Source: Talinum fruticosum | Taxonomy: Eukaryota > Streptophyta > Magnoliopsida > Caryophyllales > Talinaceae | NCBI GenBank assembly: GCA_021018815.1 | Contig: JAITYX010000012.1 | Location: 2,666,001 to 2,730,000 of the forward strand | Length of the DNA: 64,000 nt | Direction: 5' to 3' | Shown: positions 1 through 11,680 of the stretch, piece by piece | Numbering within the stretch: position 1 is the stretch's first letter | Layout: the number at the start of each line of letters is the position of its first letter | Position numbers and translations under genes: made by a program | Notes under the pieces: model-generated | What the model saw: only the letters and a program-made list of their open reading frames with translations | Databases searched by the model: none | Told to the model about the DNA's origin: nothing

Positions 1-831
1 CTCGGTCTCATTGGATTGAGCACTAGTCTTGAGTTCTCCGAGTGTAAGTCTCAGTTTTTCCAACTCATTTTTCAAAGAAATGCTCTCGAAGAAATTAACT
101 CAAGTTGTTCTTTAAAATGAGAAGAGTCGAACTCGGACATTTCCTCGTGGGTGAAAAGCTTCCCAATGAGTTTGTCTCGCTTTAGTAGAGACAAATTCCG
201 AGCCTCTTCGATAGCTTGTCACCTTGGGACCCCGTCTTCGCTTGGGTAGGCTTCGAGTATCTTTCTGTACATTTCCTCGTGGGGAATCCGTTTACCCGGA
301 TATTTGAGAGTGTTGGTAATCTCGAGTAAAGCAAATGAGCATCCGAGTGATGTTTTCTTCGGCTCCATCTTGAACAGACTTATACTTGTGAAGATATTGA
401 CTTATCTTCGCTTGCCCGACTTGGCTAGTGCCTTCATAAGTGTTGACAAGTGTGTCCCACACTTCTTTGGCTGTTTCACGGACCGACACTCGGTTATATT
501 TTTCCGAGCCGATGGCACACATCGGAATGTTCATTGCCTTGAAGTTCTTTCGAACTTCTCTGCTTCCTCGGTGGTGTACTCTGCCTTGATCTTGGGCACG
601 AGTCTTGTTTCTATTGTCTTCATGGGAAGGTAGTTTCCTTCTTGTATGATGTTCCGGACATCTTCATCATGATCACATAGGAAACATTCCATGGGCTTCT
701 TCCAAGTGCACGAAGTTAGATCCTTTGAATTTTGGTGGTCTGCTGGACGATCTTCCTTCATCGAACTCTCCGTTGTTCCGAGCCATTTGATCTTTAAACC
801 TTTGGATGATTAGACCCTTTTTAAAAGCCTA
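1..831 (-). pseudogene. Ty1/copia gag fragment (UBN2 domain, coiled coil)
   Basis: This is the capsid polyprotein of a copia retrotransposon, read leftwards from the primer site at 832-843 and cut by the window edge. Two frame pieces at 761-531 and 534-292 overlap out of frame, so a frameshift lies near 530-540. The second piece carries the UBN2-type signature (AKEVWDTLVNTYEGTSQ, then ISQYLHKYK). This region forms the particle shell in copia elements. Positions 1-290 resemble the Leu/Lys/Glu-rich coiled-coil stretch seen again at 16757-16948. A related gag lies at 18330-19440. No zinc knuckle or protease is visible before the edge. Assignment to copia is firm. The Sire/Maximus-like lineage is only a guess from the gag style and the LTR length. 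Confidence 0.8.
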
Positions 832-843
832 GGCTCGATACCA
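832..843 (-). promoter_or_regulatory. copia primer binding site (initiator tRNA-Met type)
   Basis: On the minus strand this reads TGGTATCGAGCC, close to the standard copia primer site TGGTATCAGAGC that pairs with initiator tRNA-Met. It lies directly inside the LTR end at 845 and sets the element's direction as leftwards. Confidence 0.75.
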
Positions 844-844
844 A

Positions 845-2451
845 TAGAAGATTTGCTCTTGGAGAGCCTAAGTCACCCTAGAGGGGGTGAATAGGGTGAT
901 GCTTGAAATTTGCTTGAAATTTAAAATAGATATGACTATGAGGTGAGTGGGAGTCAAGGATGAACTCGGAAAAGCACTAACTCGGAGTTCGAGTAAAGAA
1001 TGAAGAAACAGATTAAACAGAACTTTAAAACTGTCCGAGTCTAGAATGCACTCAAAAAGTGATAACTCGGAAAGTACGTGGAAACCCTCCTAGGGCGAGA
1101 AAACCACGGGCCGTGCTACTCCCAACGACGAAGTCAAATCCACTATTTTGAGTCCATAAAATACAGTAGACCGACTCAACTCGAGTTGCTCCCTTAGACA
1201 ACCCCTTACAAGTTTTTCCTAGACTCAGAAATTCCCTTATCCGATCTAGTACTTCCTAACCGAGATAACCCTTATAGTTAGGGACAAGTAAGCTGAGTTA
1301 ACCCTTACGGCTTAGTCAAGGGACCTTAGAAAGTAAGAAAGAGAGTGTTTGTAATCGAGTACAAGACCTTACAACTCAAAGAAATGTTAAATACAGAATT
1401 GGAGTTGTAAGTAGAAGATTGTGAATGAATACAATGACTTTTGCTCAAGCATGTGTATTAACAATTGGTTCAGCAATTTTCAAGTCTTAAAAGATGGCTT
1501 CTATTTATAGATGACCAAGCAGCATAACCATTGTGTCCATCTTCCGACTAGAAGTCCTTTGTGACCGTTGTAATGGATTTTTGAGTCACTCGGAAAATAT
1601 CCGTTGAAATATGAATGTTGGGCAACGGCTCTTGACTCCTTTGGAAGTCCCAAAACCACTGGTGGTGTCTTGAAAAGTAAGGTGGAAACCACCGTTGAGC
1701 TTAGTGTTACAGATTTCCAGTTTTGGAAAGCAGACAACCCCGACACGATGTCTCGGGGCTAGGTCGGAGGTGAAAAAGCCTTGTCTCGCTGGTGATTTGA
1801 CGTTTTGAAGCCAGGTTACTTTTGTAATTCAAAAATAGGATAGCCTCATTTGAATAACCTACAAAAGTAAATTAATTTGGTTCTCAAAGTATAAAATACT
1901 TTGGTCCAAGATTAGACATAGATAATAACATAATTAAGATAATTAAGTGATTAATTATCCGAGTCGAAAAAGGAATGAAATTTTCGAGTGTAATATCCAT
2001 GATACTCAAATTCCATCTTAGTTAGTCTAGAATATAATCAAGTCAAAAGGAGAATATCGGAGTAAACAAACTTGATCTAGACTAAACAAAGTTCAAACAA
2101 GATATGCTTGACTTAGAATAGTAAATTAACAATGTAATTCATGGAACATGAAGTCGGACTTGAGTTCATACGCGTGAAAGGAAGTGTTTGAACATGCGAT
2201 ATACCTGAGTGTTGAGTGACTCAGAGCCGAGTGTGAAGTGGCATGTACAAGTGTGTTTTCCGAGTCGATCGGAATCAAGCGTAAACATATACAGTAGTTT
2301 CTATAACACTCGGAGAAAATTGCTATATCACTCGGAAAAGTTTGTAAGGCACATGGAATGAGTTGAAATCAAAACCCTATAAGAGATGAAGTCTTATACT
2401 TGATTCCTTGATGGAACTCGAAAAGGTGTAAGTATAAAGTCCGAGTCTTCA
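845..2451 (-). repeat. copia LTR, copy A (5' LTR of the gag at 1-831)
   Basis: This 1607-bp LTR is bounded on the left by the primer site and on the right by an LTR start reading TGAAGACTCGG on the minus strand. The left terminus is degraded (TAGAAG where copy C has TGAAGG). A TATA box (CTATAAATAG, minus) lies at 1501-1510. The same LTR family recurs at 2457-4303, 19455-20872, 41466-42652 and, on the other strand, 42892-44485. The flank TAAGT at 2452-2456 is the candidate target-site duplication; its partner would lie left of the window. Confidence 0.8.
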
Positions 2452-2456
2452 TAAGT

Positions 2457-4303
2457 GACCCTAGAGTGGGGTGAATAGAGTGATGGAAGATTTTTCAAAA
2501 ACTAGAAACTGTTTTGTACAAAACAAACTTCGAAAACAATTACGAGTCTAGAATGAACTTAGAAAGTGCACTACACAAAGAACTACGTGAAAACCTTTAT
2601 GGGGCGAGAAAACCACGAGACAGTGCTTGTCCAAGCACCAAATCAAATCCACTATTTTGAATCCACAAAATACAAGGACTGACTCTTTGCATAATTTCTC
2701 TCTTAGATAATTCAAATACAGATTTTCCTACACTCGGAAAATCCCTTATCTAATTCGAGTACTTCCTAACCGAGATACCTTTTACGAGTTAGGGACAACT
2801 GAGTTGACTTAACATTTATAGCTCGGTGAAGGGACTTAGAAGAATGTACAAAGAGTAGAAGTGATTACAAGACTTTCCTTTATAACTTACAAATTAAGAA
2901 TTATAGAATTAGAGTTGTAAGCTAATGATTGAGTAAGAATGCATTATGAAGTGCTAAGCAATGTGTTCAAGCAATTTTCAAGTCTTGTAGAGTGGCTTAC
3001 ACAGCAGGGCAAATTAGCTGTTGATACTGGTTACTGGACTGGTGAGCTTCAACTGACCATTGTAACGACTAGTCCGAGTCACTCGAAAAGGATTTATTGT
3101 ACTATGAACGTTGAGTGGTGATCCTTGGCTAAAAAAGTGGTCCATCACTCTCGTTGTGACATAATTCTCGGGTGGAAACAACCGTTGGCTACAAAGCTAA
3201 AGTGTACTTGGATTTGGAAACAAACAATCCTGACACGGTGTCCGAGTCATGTCCAGAAATGGCTGATTTCTATCTGCTTGGTGTTTAACGGCTAGAAACC
3301 GACTGCTTTTGCTTTTCAAAAATAGATTAGGCTTGTTTAATTAACCTGCAAAAGCAATTCAAAGTGGTACACATAGTATAAAAATATTGTGGTCCAAGAT
3401 TAGGGAATGATAATAATTAATTTAAAGTAATTAAGCACTTAATTATCTTCCTCTTAAAAGAATTGAATTTTTGAGTCTAATATTTATTAGGTTTAAATTT
3501 CATCTTGAGTCAATCCTTGAAATGATCAAGTTAGTAAGAATAAAGAATCATAATACATAAACTTGATCAAGTAAACAATTTCATTAAGGCTTTATTTGAC
3601 TCTAAGAAAATTAGAAGGAAAGAAAAAAATGTAGAAAATAAATTTCTTTTGCTTGTTTGAAATGAAGAAAAAGGAGAGAAAAAAGTTTGATGGAAAAACT
3701 CATAGAAAATTTTGTCGATTTGATCAATGATATTTTCCTTCCAAAATTGAGAGGAAAATGGAAGAAAAATTTCACAAAAGAGAGAAATGAAGAAAAGTGA
3801 GAGAATTCTATTAAGTAATATCATTAAGAATTTTCTCTTTCCTCTCAATTAATCAATGCTATTTAATATTTTCTCTCTTCTCTTCATGACAATGTAGTGG
3901 ATGGGTAAAAGGTTAGAAAATGATTATAATTTTTTTCCTCTATTTTTCCTTGAACCAAACACACAAAAAAAAAAATTCCCTTAACTTTCCATTTAAATTT
4001 TCTTTCCAACCTATTTTCTTAGAATCAAATAAAACCTAACTATGCTGACTTAAAAAGTAGAATTAACGTTGTAATTCATTTTCAATTTGAACATAAAGTC
4101 ATTGCTTAAAATTTAAAGTGTTTGTGAAATTATTTACTCTTGACATTGTTCCGAGTAGTGTCTAAGTTGTTAGAAACACAGTTAAGAGTGATATGCTTTG
4201 ATGAATGGTTTCGAGTCGGTCGAACATAATGAAAACTTAGATATGAGTTTCTTAAAAGCCTAAAATGACTTAGAATCAAAACTATAGAGAGATGGAGAGT
4301 CAC
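2457..4303 (-). repeat. copia LTR, copy A2 (target of copy A, carries a MITE)
   Basis: This second LTR of the same family begins about 25-35 bp inside the expected terminus, at the conserved 'ccctagag...gggtgaatag' block. That break is what is expected if element A landed inside it. It is stretched by a 449-bp MITE at 3588-4036 and lacks the TATAAATA box that other copies have near the matching place. The right end (near 4303) is inferred from decayed similarity to the LTR start (GAGTCAC for GAGTCTTCA), so it is approximate. Confidence 0.7.
3588..4036. mobile_element. PIF/Harbinger-type (Tourist-like) MITE with TAA duplication
   Basis: This is a 449-bp non-coding element flanked by TAA on both sides (3585-3587 and 4037-4039). 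Its ends are inverted repeats of about 35 bp: the left reads GGCTTTATTTGACTCTAAGA and the reverse complement of the right reads GGTTTTATTTGATTCTAAGA, continuing through AAAAT and GGAAAG. A 3-bp TAA target duplication with G-rich termini is the usual signature of PIF/Harbinger MITEs. The interior is very A/T-rich, so the reading frame inside it is not a gene. It is absent from the other copies of this LTR, which gives the empty site. Confidence 0.85.
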
Positions 4304-4956
4304 GTGCACTTGTAATGATTATAAAGAAAATAATTTTTTATTGTTATTTTTTCAGCTTGATGAACACTTGCACTTGACCTAATTAATATGTCTTTTACAC
4401 AATTGGTCACAATATTTCCCAAGAAATAACCCACCCACTACCTATATAGATGAAGTGCTCAACAAGTTAAAACAATGTTGGACAAAGTTTGTAAATAACC
4501 ATATAAAGACATAGGTATATATTTACATATTCTTCATTATTTGATTGGTCAAGTTTTTGATTTTAAAAGTCATACACTTATAGGTATATATGTACATAGG
4601 TATATACATTTACATAGGTATATATTTTTACACTCGTCTTTTATATGTACCGCATATACAAATGTGATGAATATGGTGTTTTGTATATATTCTTGTCAAG
4701 ATGTTTTTGGATTACAGTTTGTATATTCTAAAAGAGTTTGTGTAAGGTTGTATATGATTTGTACCGTACGGAGGGTAAGAAAACATAAGAAAAATTACTC
4801 AAAAAAAATCGGACCTATGAAGAACCGTAGTCGTAGGTCCGAGTTCAAAACCGTAGTAAAAGATGTTACATACAATGACGACCACATAGGCGACGCCTAA
4901 TAACCGTAGTTAAATGTCGTTTTCAACCGTAGTTAAAAGTGGTTCCTGTAGTAGTG
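4304..4956. mobile_element. CACTA (En/Spm) transposon, right terminal part
   Basis: The right end, read inwards on the minus strand, is CACTACTACAGGAACCAC, a typical CACTA terminus. Four subterminal copies of AACCGTAGT lie within the last ~140 bp (near 4822, 4849, 4902 and 4924), as expected of transposase-binding repeats. The next bases (TAT, 4957-4959) are the candidate 3-bp duplication. Tat-0 gag homology starts immediately after. The rest is A/T-rich with short ACATAGGTATAT repeats at 4510-4630 and no transposase. The left end is not visible; it is either lost or lies beyond the copia insertions. Confidence 0.7.
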
Positions 4957-6712
4957 TATTTAAAAGCCACTACTATGACCTTGCAAGATTCACTTCAATC
5001 CCTAACGAAAACTCGCTTCCTAAATTTACTATGTCCGATATAAAATTTCATGGTTTTAAAATTCCAACCATCATGTCCGAAATTTTATAAGAGCAATGAC
5101 TTTGAAAAATGTACTAGAAGACACACATCATGTCATTTTCCCTTGGACATTCGATAAGGATGTTACGAAATGGTACAATGCAGTTGATCCATTCAAGGTC
5201 ACTAATTGGACATATATTTGTAAGGAGTTTCTGCATCAATATTCCTATAATACTAAGTTACTTGTTACTCTTCGTAACTTAGAACCGATCAAACAAGAAG
5301 GAAAATAAAGTTTCACCAACTTTCTCACTAGGTGGAGGGCAAAGGCTGCCCATATGGTAGACCAACCATACAAAAAAGATCAAGTTGGGATTATTGTGAA
5401 AAAACCTATGCCGGCCAATAATTAGCATCCGACATTCTTGCCCTTTAAGAGCTTCAAAACCCTTAGCGACACTAGTATGGTGATCAAGGAAGAGTTGTCC
5501 TCCATGACCACAAAGGCTGTGGAATGTTATAGAAGTAGTTACCAAAACAAAGACAAGAACTCCAATACTAGTACTACTAGCAGGAGTGCAAATGTCAATG
5601 CCCTTAATAGGTATACCGACTACACTCCAATAGACACCACTTATCCTCAAGCATTGGATTTCCTTTTCTCTAAGGGTAAAATTGAGCTTACGCCCATTAG
5701 AGAAGAAATAGTAACCACAAAATAATCTGAAAACTGGGATGCAGGAAACCTTTTCAAATACCATCGTTCACAAGGACACGATACTACGTAATGTTAAGAC
5801 TTTTAAGAACAAGTTGGAGAATACGTTCCATAAGGGTTAGCTTCCTCTACCTAAAGTTGCTCGGAAGCCAAGCAGCAATAAAAACCCATTTAGTAGAACT
5901 TTAGCCATATTGTCCGAACCCATTCTAGGTCGAGTGGGATCCCTTTGTCTTCATTTAGGACATAAAAGAACCCAAACTCCAAATTAACCTACCTTCAATA
6001 GATTTGGAAATATGCGGATTGTGGGAAAGCGATAAGGAAAACCCATACGAAACCAATCGTTGTACTAAGGATGAAAGTGATGTTGACTTTTGGGGCACAC
6101 AACCCTAAAAATCGATGACTCTTAAGGAAAATCAAACACCTTTGAATTCCAATTCCTAACATGATTTGGATTGCATAATGCACCAACGGGCCCACAATAG
6201 ACTCAAGAGGTCTCAAAAGTGAAGGAAACTATCAAAGAAGAGGATCATGTCGTTGAATAGCTTCGAAGCTTAAAGCTGAAATTTAACAATCTAGCAGTTG
6301 ATATCCACTTCTCAAAGCATAAACAAGCCTTTATCGACGCACTTAACAAGATTAAGGTATCTCTTGAAGTCTCACCCGAGGAGGTAGTAGGTATGGTCAA
6401 TATTGGAGAGGGAACTATCACTTTTGTAAAAAATAATTACTCGAAGAAGGCATTTTGTGTAGTTACCTGATCGTAACTTGCATCAATAAGTTTGTACCCT
6501 TGACCCTAGTAGCCAATGGATCAGCCATGAATGTGTGCCCATGGAAGACTGTTAAGAGATTATGAATAAGAGAGCAACAACTTTCTAAACAAACCATTCA
6601 CTTTCGAGCCTACGATAACTCGAAAAGGACAATGCTAGGAACGGTAACTCTCCCTATTAATGTTAGACCACTCGGTAAAGAATATATATTTTCAAGTTTA
6701 GAACATCCCTAT
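4957..6712 (+). pseudogene. Ty3/gypsy (Tat type) gag and start of protease, element Tat-0
   Basis: Open pieces at 5096-5308 and 5438-5725 match Tat gag: an F-P-W-T-F-D stretch, then a tryptophan-rich KWYNAVDPFKVTNW segment, YSYNT, and an R-W-R-A-K-A motif after an in-frame stop near 5306. The same protein is encoded on the minus strand at 55015-55281, which confirms it independently. From about 6240 to 6712 the sequence reads as the gag-protease link (LPINVRP near the end) but contains many stops. Gag is cut at 6713 by the Tat-1 LTR; pol resumes after the inserted block at 20873. The 5' part of gag would lie beyond the CACTA end, outside what I can identify. Confidence 0.8.
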
Positions 6713-8560
6713 TGTAGGAACCACTGGTTCGTCCCCTTTGTAAAGGGAGTACTTGGATTTGGGAGGACCGAAGCTTCCCCGAATGTTGGGTCTCTTTTGT
6801 GAAATGATTTTTGAAGATAATTTTTGAAAGTTTATTAGAAATAGGGATATGCCTCTTATTAGGATTTTTGATTTTTGAAAGTTTAAGCAAAGGTGATTTG
6901 CGATTTTATTAATCTTTTATTCTAAAAATTACTTTTACAAACCTCGAGATATTATTTCACAACTTAAGAAAATAAAAAAATAAAATAGGTTTATTTACGC
7001 CTCAAGGCTTTAGGGCCAACATAGTGTAAAAAAGCCGGCTTGGACCAAAGCCTTATCTAGTGACCGTCCTACGCAAGTAAGAGCTAGCACCGTACGGTCG
7101 CAGGCGCCAACCATGCGCCGTGAATGAGGTTTTCAGTCTTGGTCCATGGCTTAAACTATCATAAAAAATTTCTTCGTTGTTATTTCAAGTAAAAAATGCC
7201 GAGTAGATTAAAGAGAAATAAAAACGAAAATAAGAGTCACCAGGTTAGTTTTGAGAGATAAAAACTAACAAAAATAAATGAAACGCTATTTCGATCTTAG
7301 TATGGAAACGACTAAGCTTGAATGAGGTTTAAAATTTGACTTCATCGGTCTAGAACCGAGAATCTAGATTCGAGGGCAAAGGTACGAAACGTAGGGATAA
7401 ACCCTTCCAATCCCCCGTCAACGAGATGACCTTTACTAGTTTAAGATGTGAGTTTAGGAAACATGCCTCAAACAAGTATACAACATACTAAGTGTGAACT
7501 ATATCAACCAAAAATTAAAGCAATAAAGAAAAGCGAAAATAATGACGAAAGAAATAAAAAGATTACAGCGGCGGCGGGGACGAATTAAAAGCGATTACAT
7601 CTTTATTCCATAATATAGAAAGCGATAAATAGCATAAACTAAATAAATCATTAAAACCACGAAGGTAATGAACGCCCTTAGGTTGTCCCACCTGGTGATC
7701 TTGATCTCAAACCGGATCTAGAAACGTGACAAGTGGTGAACCGAAAAGGGCTTTTGTGAATTTTAGTGGATGTACATTGATGTATGAGGTTGCAAAAGGT
7801 GAAGATTAGGTGTTGTGGAGAGAATTAGCTGAAAAGGAACCAAGAGATCGAGAATACGTAAACCATTCAATAGCACTTAGTTCGATTTCAACAAAGGTTT
7901 GCATAGGAATTTGCCCTCCCTAAAATGAGAGACAAAGCTCTCTATTTATACTCGAAGGGATTCGGCCACAAAATAACCTAACGAAGAACTTAAATAGTTG
8001 TCCAAAATGCAGCGAGTGAACTAGCTAGGAAATCGGAAAAAAACAGACCAAATCTCCTTGAACCGGAATCCAACGGACAAAGCCGAGAATTGTGGCGCCG
8101 GTTAAGAAACAACATCGTCCGGTCAAACCACCCTTACGTGTTGCAACTGGTCTCTAGAGAAAAATGTAGCATTTGGGCGAAGACTCCTTTGAAATACGAC
8201 GTCCATCAAATACGACATCATTTTGTGTAGTTAGCTTCTATGTCTTGGTTGGACGCTTGGAGTAAAACGTAGTGTTTTTGGCGAATTTTGCCATGAAAAG
8301 CGGCGCCGACCAAGGTTTGACCTTAAGCATTAACCCTGTCTTGGACATGCCGAAAGAAATGGGTTTGTGGAACCGACCCAAAGCAAACAAGGTTGATTTT
8401 TGGTGCTAAAAAGGTTTTTTGTTGTTTATCGACTTCCATCACACTAATCGGACACCGATAATGATTCGAATCGCATGTAGGACTGGGATTTCATCACTGG
8501 GTTGACAAAATAAATTATAAAAATTAAAGAGATAAGAGTGATATGTTTTATGTGTCTATA
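6713..8560 (-). repeat. Tat LTR, subfamily S1 (3' LTR of Tat-1)
   Basis: This 1848-bp LTR begins TGTAGGAACC and ends TGTCTATA on the plus strand. The true orientation is minus, because the polypurine tract lies on its right. A TATA box (TATAAATA, minus) lies in the 'ctctctatttatac' block near 7938-7947. The left flank is CCTAT (6708-6712), the candidate target duplication in Tat-0. Homologous LTRs are at 14166-16100, 27264-28948, 32057-33971, 46682-48657, 60301-62259 and, reversed, 31781-32056 plus 62260-63644. Confidence 0.8.
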
Positions 8561-8585
8561 ATTAGCTCCTCCTTTGACCGAGTCC
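8561..8585 (-). promoter_or_regulatory. Polypurine tract of Tat-1
   Basis: On the minus strand this reads GGTCAAAGGAGGAGCTAAT directly before the LTR start. It matches the better-kept tract AAAGTGGGGGCTCAC at 16101-16125. In LTR elements this tract primes plus-strand DNA synthesis and marks the 3' LTR. Confidence 0.65.
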
Positions 8586-9359
8586 GAAATAGGAAGGGTC
8601 AAAGTAGACACTAAAGGATACTTATCTCACTTTAGGGCATTGCTTTGAATGTTGATTAATTTGTAGTGTCCGGAATGGGATGTTGTCGAACTTGAACTCC
8701 AAGATGAGGGCCTAGACTTGATCGCGATGTGTGCATTCTAAAGTCCGATAAAAAGGGTCATGAGCTTGGCTTGATCAAAGTCCTGAAGCTCGGTGACTTT
8801 CTTCTAATACTTTGATCGTCTTTTGATCCGAAGCTTGGCCTAATAGTTATGCTATACAAGCACATTTGTTAGTGTATAATCGTATTTATGAAACCTTAGT
8901 ATTTTAACAAAATAATTCGAGTCAAAGGTAGATTGAAATTTGATCCGATAAAGTTGACATTGTGGATCCAAAGACCCACTTGCATGCATAAGGCTCCAAG
9001 AAGCCACTTTCCATGCCCGATGGGACTTCACAAGCCTAGCCACCAGCTACACCTGCACAGCCGCCGTGGAGGTGACATCGGTCGAGCCTTGTCATGTCTG
9101 TTTTACATTTTGTCTTGTATCCTTGTGAAGCTTCGCCGAGTGTGCCAATAAAAAAGAGTTTTTGGTGTGTTCATTTTGCACAGTTCACTTACTCCTCTAT
9201 TTACTTCCTCCCGCTTGCTTTAACTTTGCTCTAGTTTGATTATACTTGTCTTGAGAAAACTAGTTTGGTTTTCATACATCATTTATTCAAAAATGTCTAA
9301 AACGTGCTCATCCTGTTAGAAGGACAAGAGCTGAGAGTCTAGTCCATGATAATTTCTTA
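8586..9359. other. Tat-1 3' untranslated region (upstream of the antisense PMD gene)
   Basis: This stretch is conserved at 16126-16700, 33996-34530 and, reversed, 31280-31757. It contains repeated short words (GCTTGGCTTGATC, GAAGCTTGGC, TTGATC). It is the 3' UTR of the retroelement and, on the plus strand, the likely promoter side of the antisense PMD gene. The small frames here carry no recognisable domain. Confidence 0.55.
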
Positions 9360-11680
9360 TAACGTGAATGGTGCGCTAAAATGAAGGGGAGCCCCAATGA
9401 CCTCTTGATGGAGGTCGAGAGCCATATCTCCTAACTTGCTATCTCTCCTTCGATAAGCTTATTGGCTTGAGTTTCTTCTTTTGCATATTTGGATTGGTAC
9501 TTCTATTAAATAAAATCTTGTTGGATTTCCATTTTATAGAAGGGCACTATTCGGAGTAGTGGTGCTATCTAGAAATTCATCAAGACGTTCAAGGAGAGGA
9601 ATTACCCATTAGAACACATCATTAACAATACCAGATTTTGCCCTTTCTTTGTTACTTTAAACCATTTGTGTGACCGGAAGGAGCATGACCCTACCCGGGC
9701 CATTAGTGAATAGTTTTGGGATACAACTAATACCTTTCATCTCTCATTGGGGGAAATGGCTATTATAACTCTTGACTTTGCTATTCATTTGAGTTTGGGC
9801 TTCTCGGGGAGCCTTTAGTCTATGATCGGGACTTGTATAAAAACCGTGACTATTTGTGTCATCTTTTTGGTCCTATTGCTAGTTAGTTTCCTCAAGCCCA
9901 TTTCTTCAAATATACCCTTATTTTTAGGCCTTTGAAAATGTCGAGTTATGGGCTCAACACACTCCACAAAAATTCCAAATAGTGTAAGCCCTTATGCTAA
10001 GCACATCCATCTTCTCCGATCAAGCTACCAAGGTATACGTTCACTATTTGGTGAACTTAGCGAACTTGGACAAAATTAAGGACCTTAATTGGGGTGCGCG
10101 TGCCTACACTTGTCTTATAAGGGATTTATGCTCCGGGGTGAGGCACATAATCATTGAGAAAGATTTGATGAATTACATGCCCTTATGTGGCTTGTGGAAG
10201 ATTATTGATATATGCTCGACCCCTTCTTTTAATTTTCGAAATATCTTATCTTGCTTGTATAAGGATCTCACTTGCTTTGTAAACTTTCATTCGTGGTTTT
10301 ACGATAACTTTCCCCATCTTTCACCCGATTCAAGGAACCATCCTTCTTTCTCGGCTCGGTAGCATGGGCCAACGTTCACCTCCAACGGCAAAAGGCACAT
10401 GATATTGCCTTTTGAGGTCCGCCCTCAACCGCGTGGCGACGGTATTTGACTTTTACGCTTTAAAATTTGAGCTAGAAATTTCCCCTTCTTTCTGTCTAGT
10501 TTGCTGCCCTAGCCCACGACCTGTGGTGGGCTTGTGGGCACAGACCATGTTGGTCGGTGCTCGGCCAAATGATCGAGCTTTTGTTGCCCAATTCCTTGTT
10601 TTTTGTTTATCTTCTCATGGGTCTTATATGTGCAGGCTACTTTCCATCCTTGGACTCAAATTCAACTTCCTGTAAGTCTAGACGTAGAACAGGTATCTAA
10701 AGAAAAGAGGATTTTACTTGAGGATCTATTTGGGTTTTGTTGGTATCTTCATGAGTTGGTTATGCCACAAGTTCACTACAACATGCGGCATCCTTTTGTT
10801 CCCTATGATCATTCACAAACAATGTTTTATTTTCACTCCATTACTCAAGAGGAGCAGGAAATAACAACCAAGTATCTTTGTACCCACTTCTTAGATATGA
10901 ATTCGTCCTATGCTCAATATATGGGATGAATCATGACACAATTGGTCGATCTTCATCTACCCGTTTGTGTAGTTTATTTTCTTGTGTGGCAATTGATTTT
11001 ATCTTCTACAACTTCTCCCATGTGACATCTACATTCCAAGCCTTGATGTTGATGTATCTCAACCACTGAGTCCCTATGCTATGTTCGGATCCCGAAAATT
11101 CCAAAAGATGAATGTGTAAGGCATCCTCTTCGAAAAACTTGAAAGGGGTAAGAGTATTATGCTCTTTGTAGTTTTAGTTGGATTCGAAAAGTCTCTTGCT
11201 AACACAATGAATTGGCAATATGATCTGGACTAATCTCGAACCATGTCCATTAATCTCTAGTTTTCCCTCAAAGCTTTTAAGGACTTGTTTACCGGAAAGA
11301 CATTCCGAACAATTCGAGTGAGCTTTTAGTTAGTAAAAGTGCTCACACATGAGCTTTTAGTAGATTTTCTAATCGCTCCGTTACCTTTTAGGTCCGTCGA
11401 ACTAGGTCCCCTCAATCGGGAGGTTTCCTTGGCGGCTATGGGGCATAAACACGTCCTTCTAGCCAACAGATACCATCTAGAAGCACGGTTGGAGCTGGTA
11501 CTTCTCGTCGTTCTTCACGGCGTTCGACCGACGTAAAGCTTCCAAGGTGGGGCCAAGTACATCAGTACCCGGGCCTAGTTCTTCCATTGCTGGGAATAGC
11601 TCTTCCGACGCCTATATGGATGTCATGCCTCTATAAGAGCTTGACCCTCGGGGTAACTCTATGCAATGAGACAAATGTAA
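9360..11680 (+). pseudogene. Plant mobile domain (PMD, aminotransferase-like) gene, antisense in Tat-1
   Basis: PMD proteins are plant-specific; some are host regulators (MAIN/MAIL1) and many sit in transposons. At 9714-9758 the frame reads FWDTTNTFHLSLGEM, the hallmark 'W..T.TFHL..GEM' segment. The open piece at 9994-10362 reads YLVNLANLDKIKDLNWG and then a cysteine/arginine stretch, matching the following 'YL..L.DLD.I..Y.WG' part of the family. A further exon starts at 10636 after a TATATGTGCAG acceptor and encodes RILLEDLFGFCWYLHE. It runs to a GGGTAAGAG donor at 11148. Later small exons lie near 11219-11323 and from 11392 (acceptor CTTTTAG). The intron-2 acceptor is mutated (CAA for TAG) and in-frame stops occur in the first block. 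It lies antisense to Tat-1, between pol and the 3' LTR. Confidence 0.7.

Noticed and set aside
3567..3848. A Phe/Leu/Ser-rich frame that looks like a membrane protein
   Set aside because: It is A/T-rich MITE sequence within mapped inverted repeats.
4541..4900. A 119-codon frame rich in Tyr, Ile and His
   Set aside because: It arises from ACATAGGTATAT repeats and subterminal repeats of the CACTA element; no domain.
5279..5764. A 161-codon minus-strand frame
   Set aside because: It is the back strand of Tat-0 gag, whose plus-strand reading is confirmed by the copy at 55015-55281.
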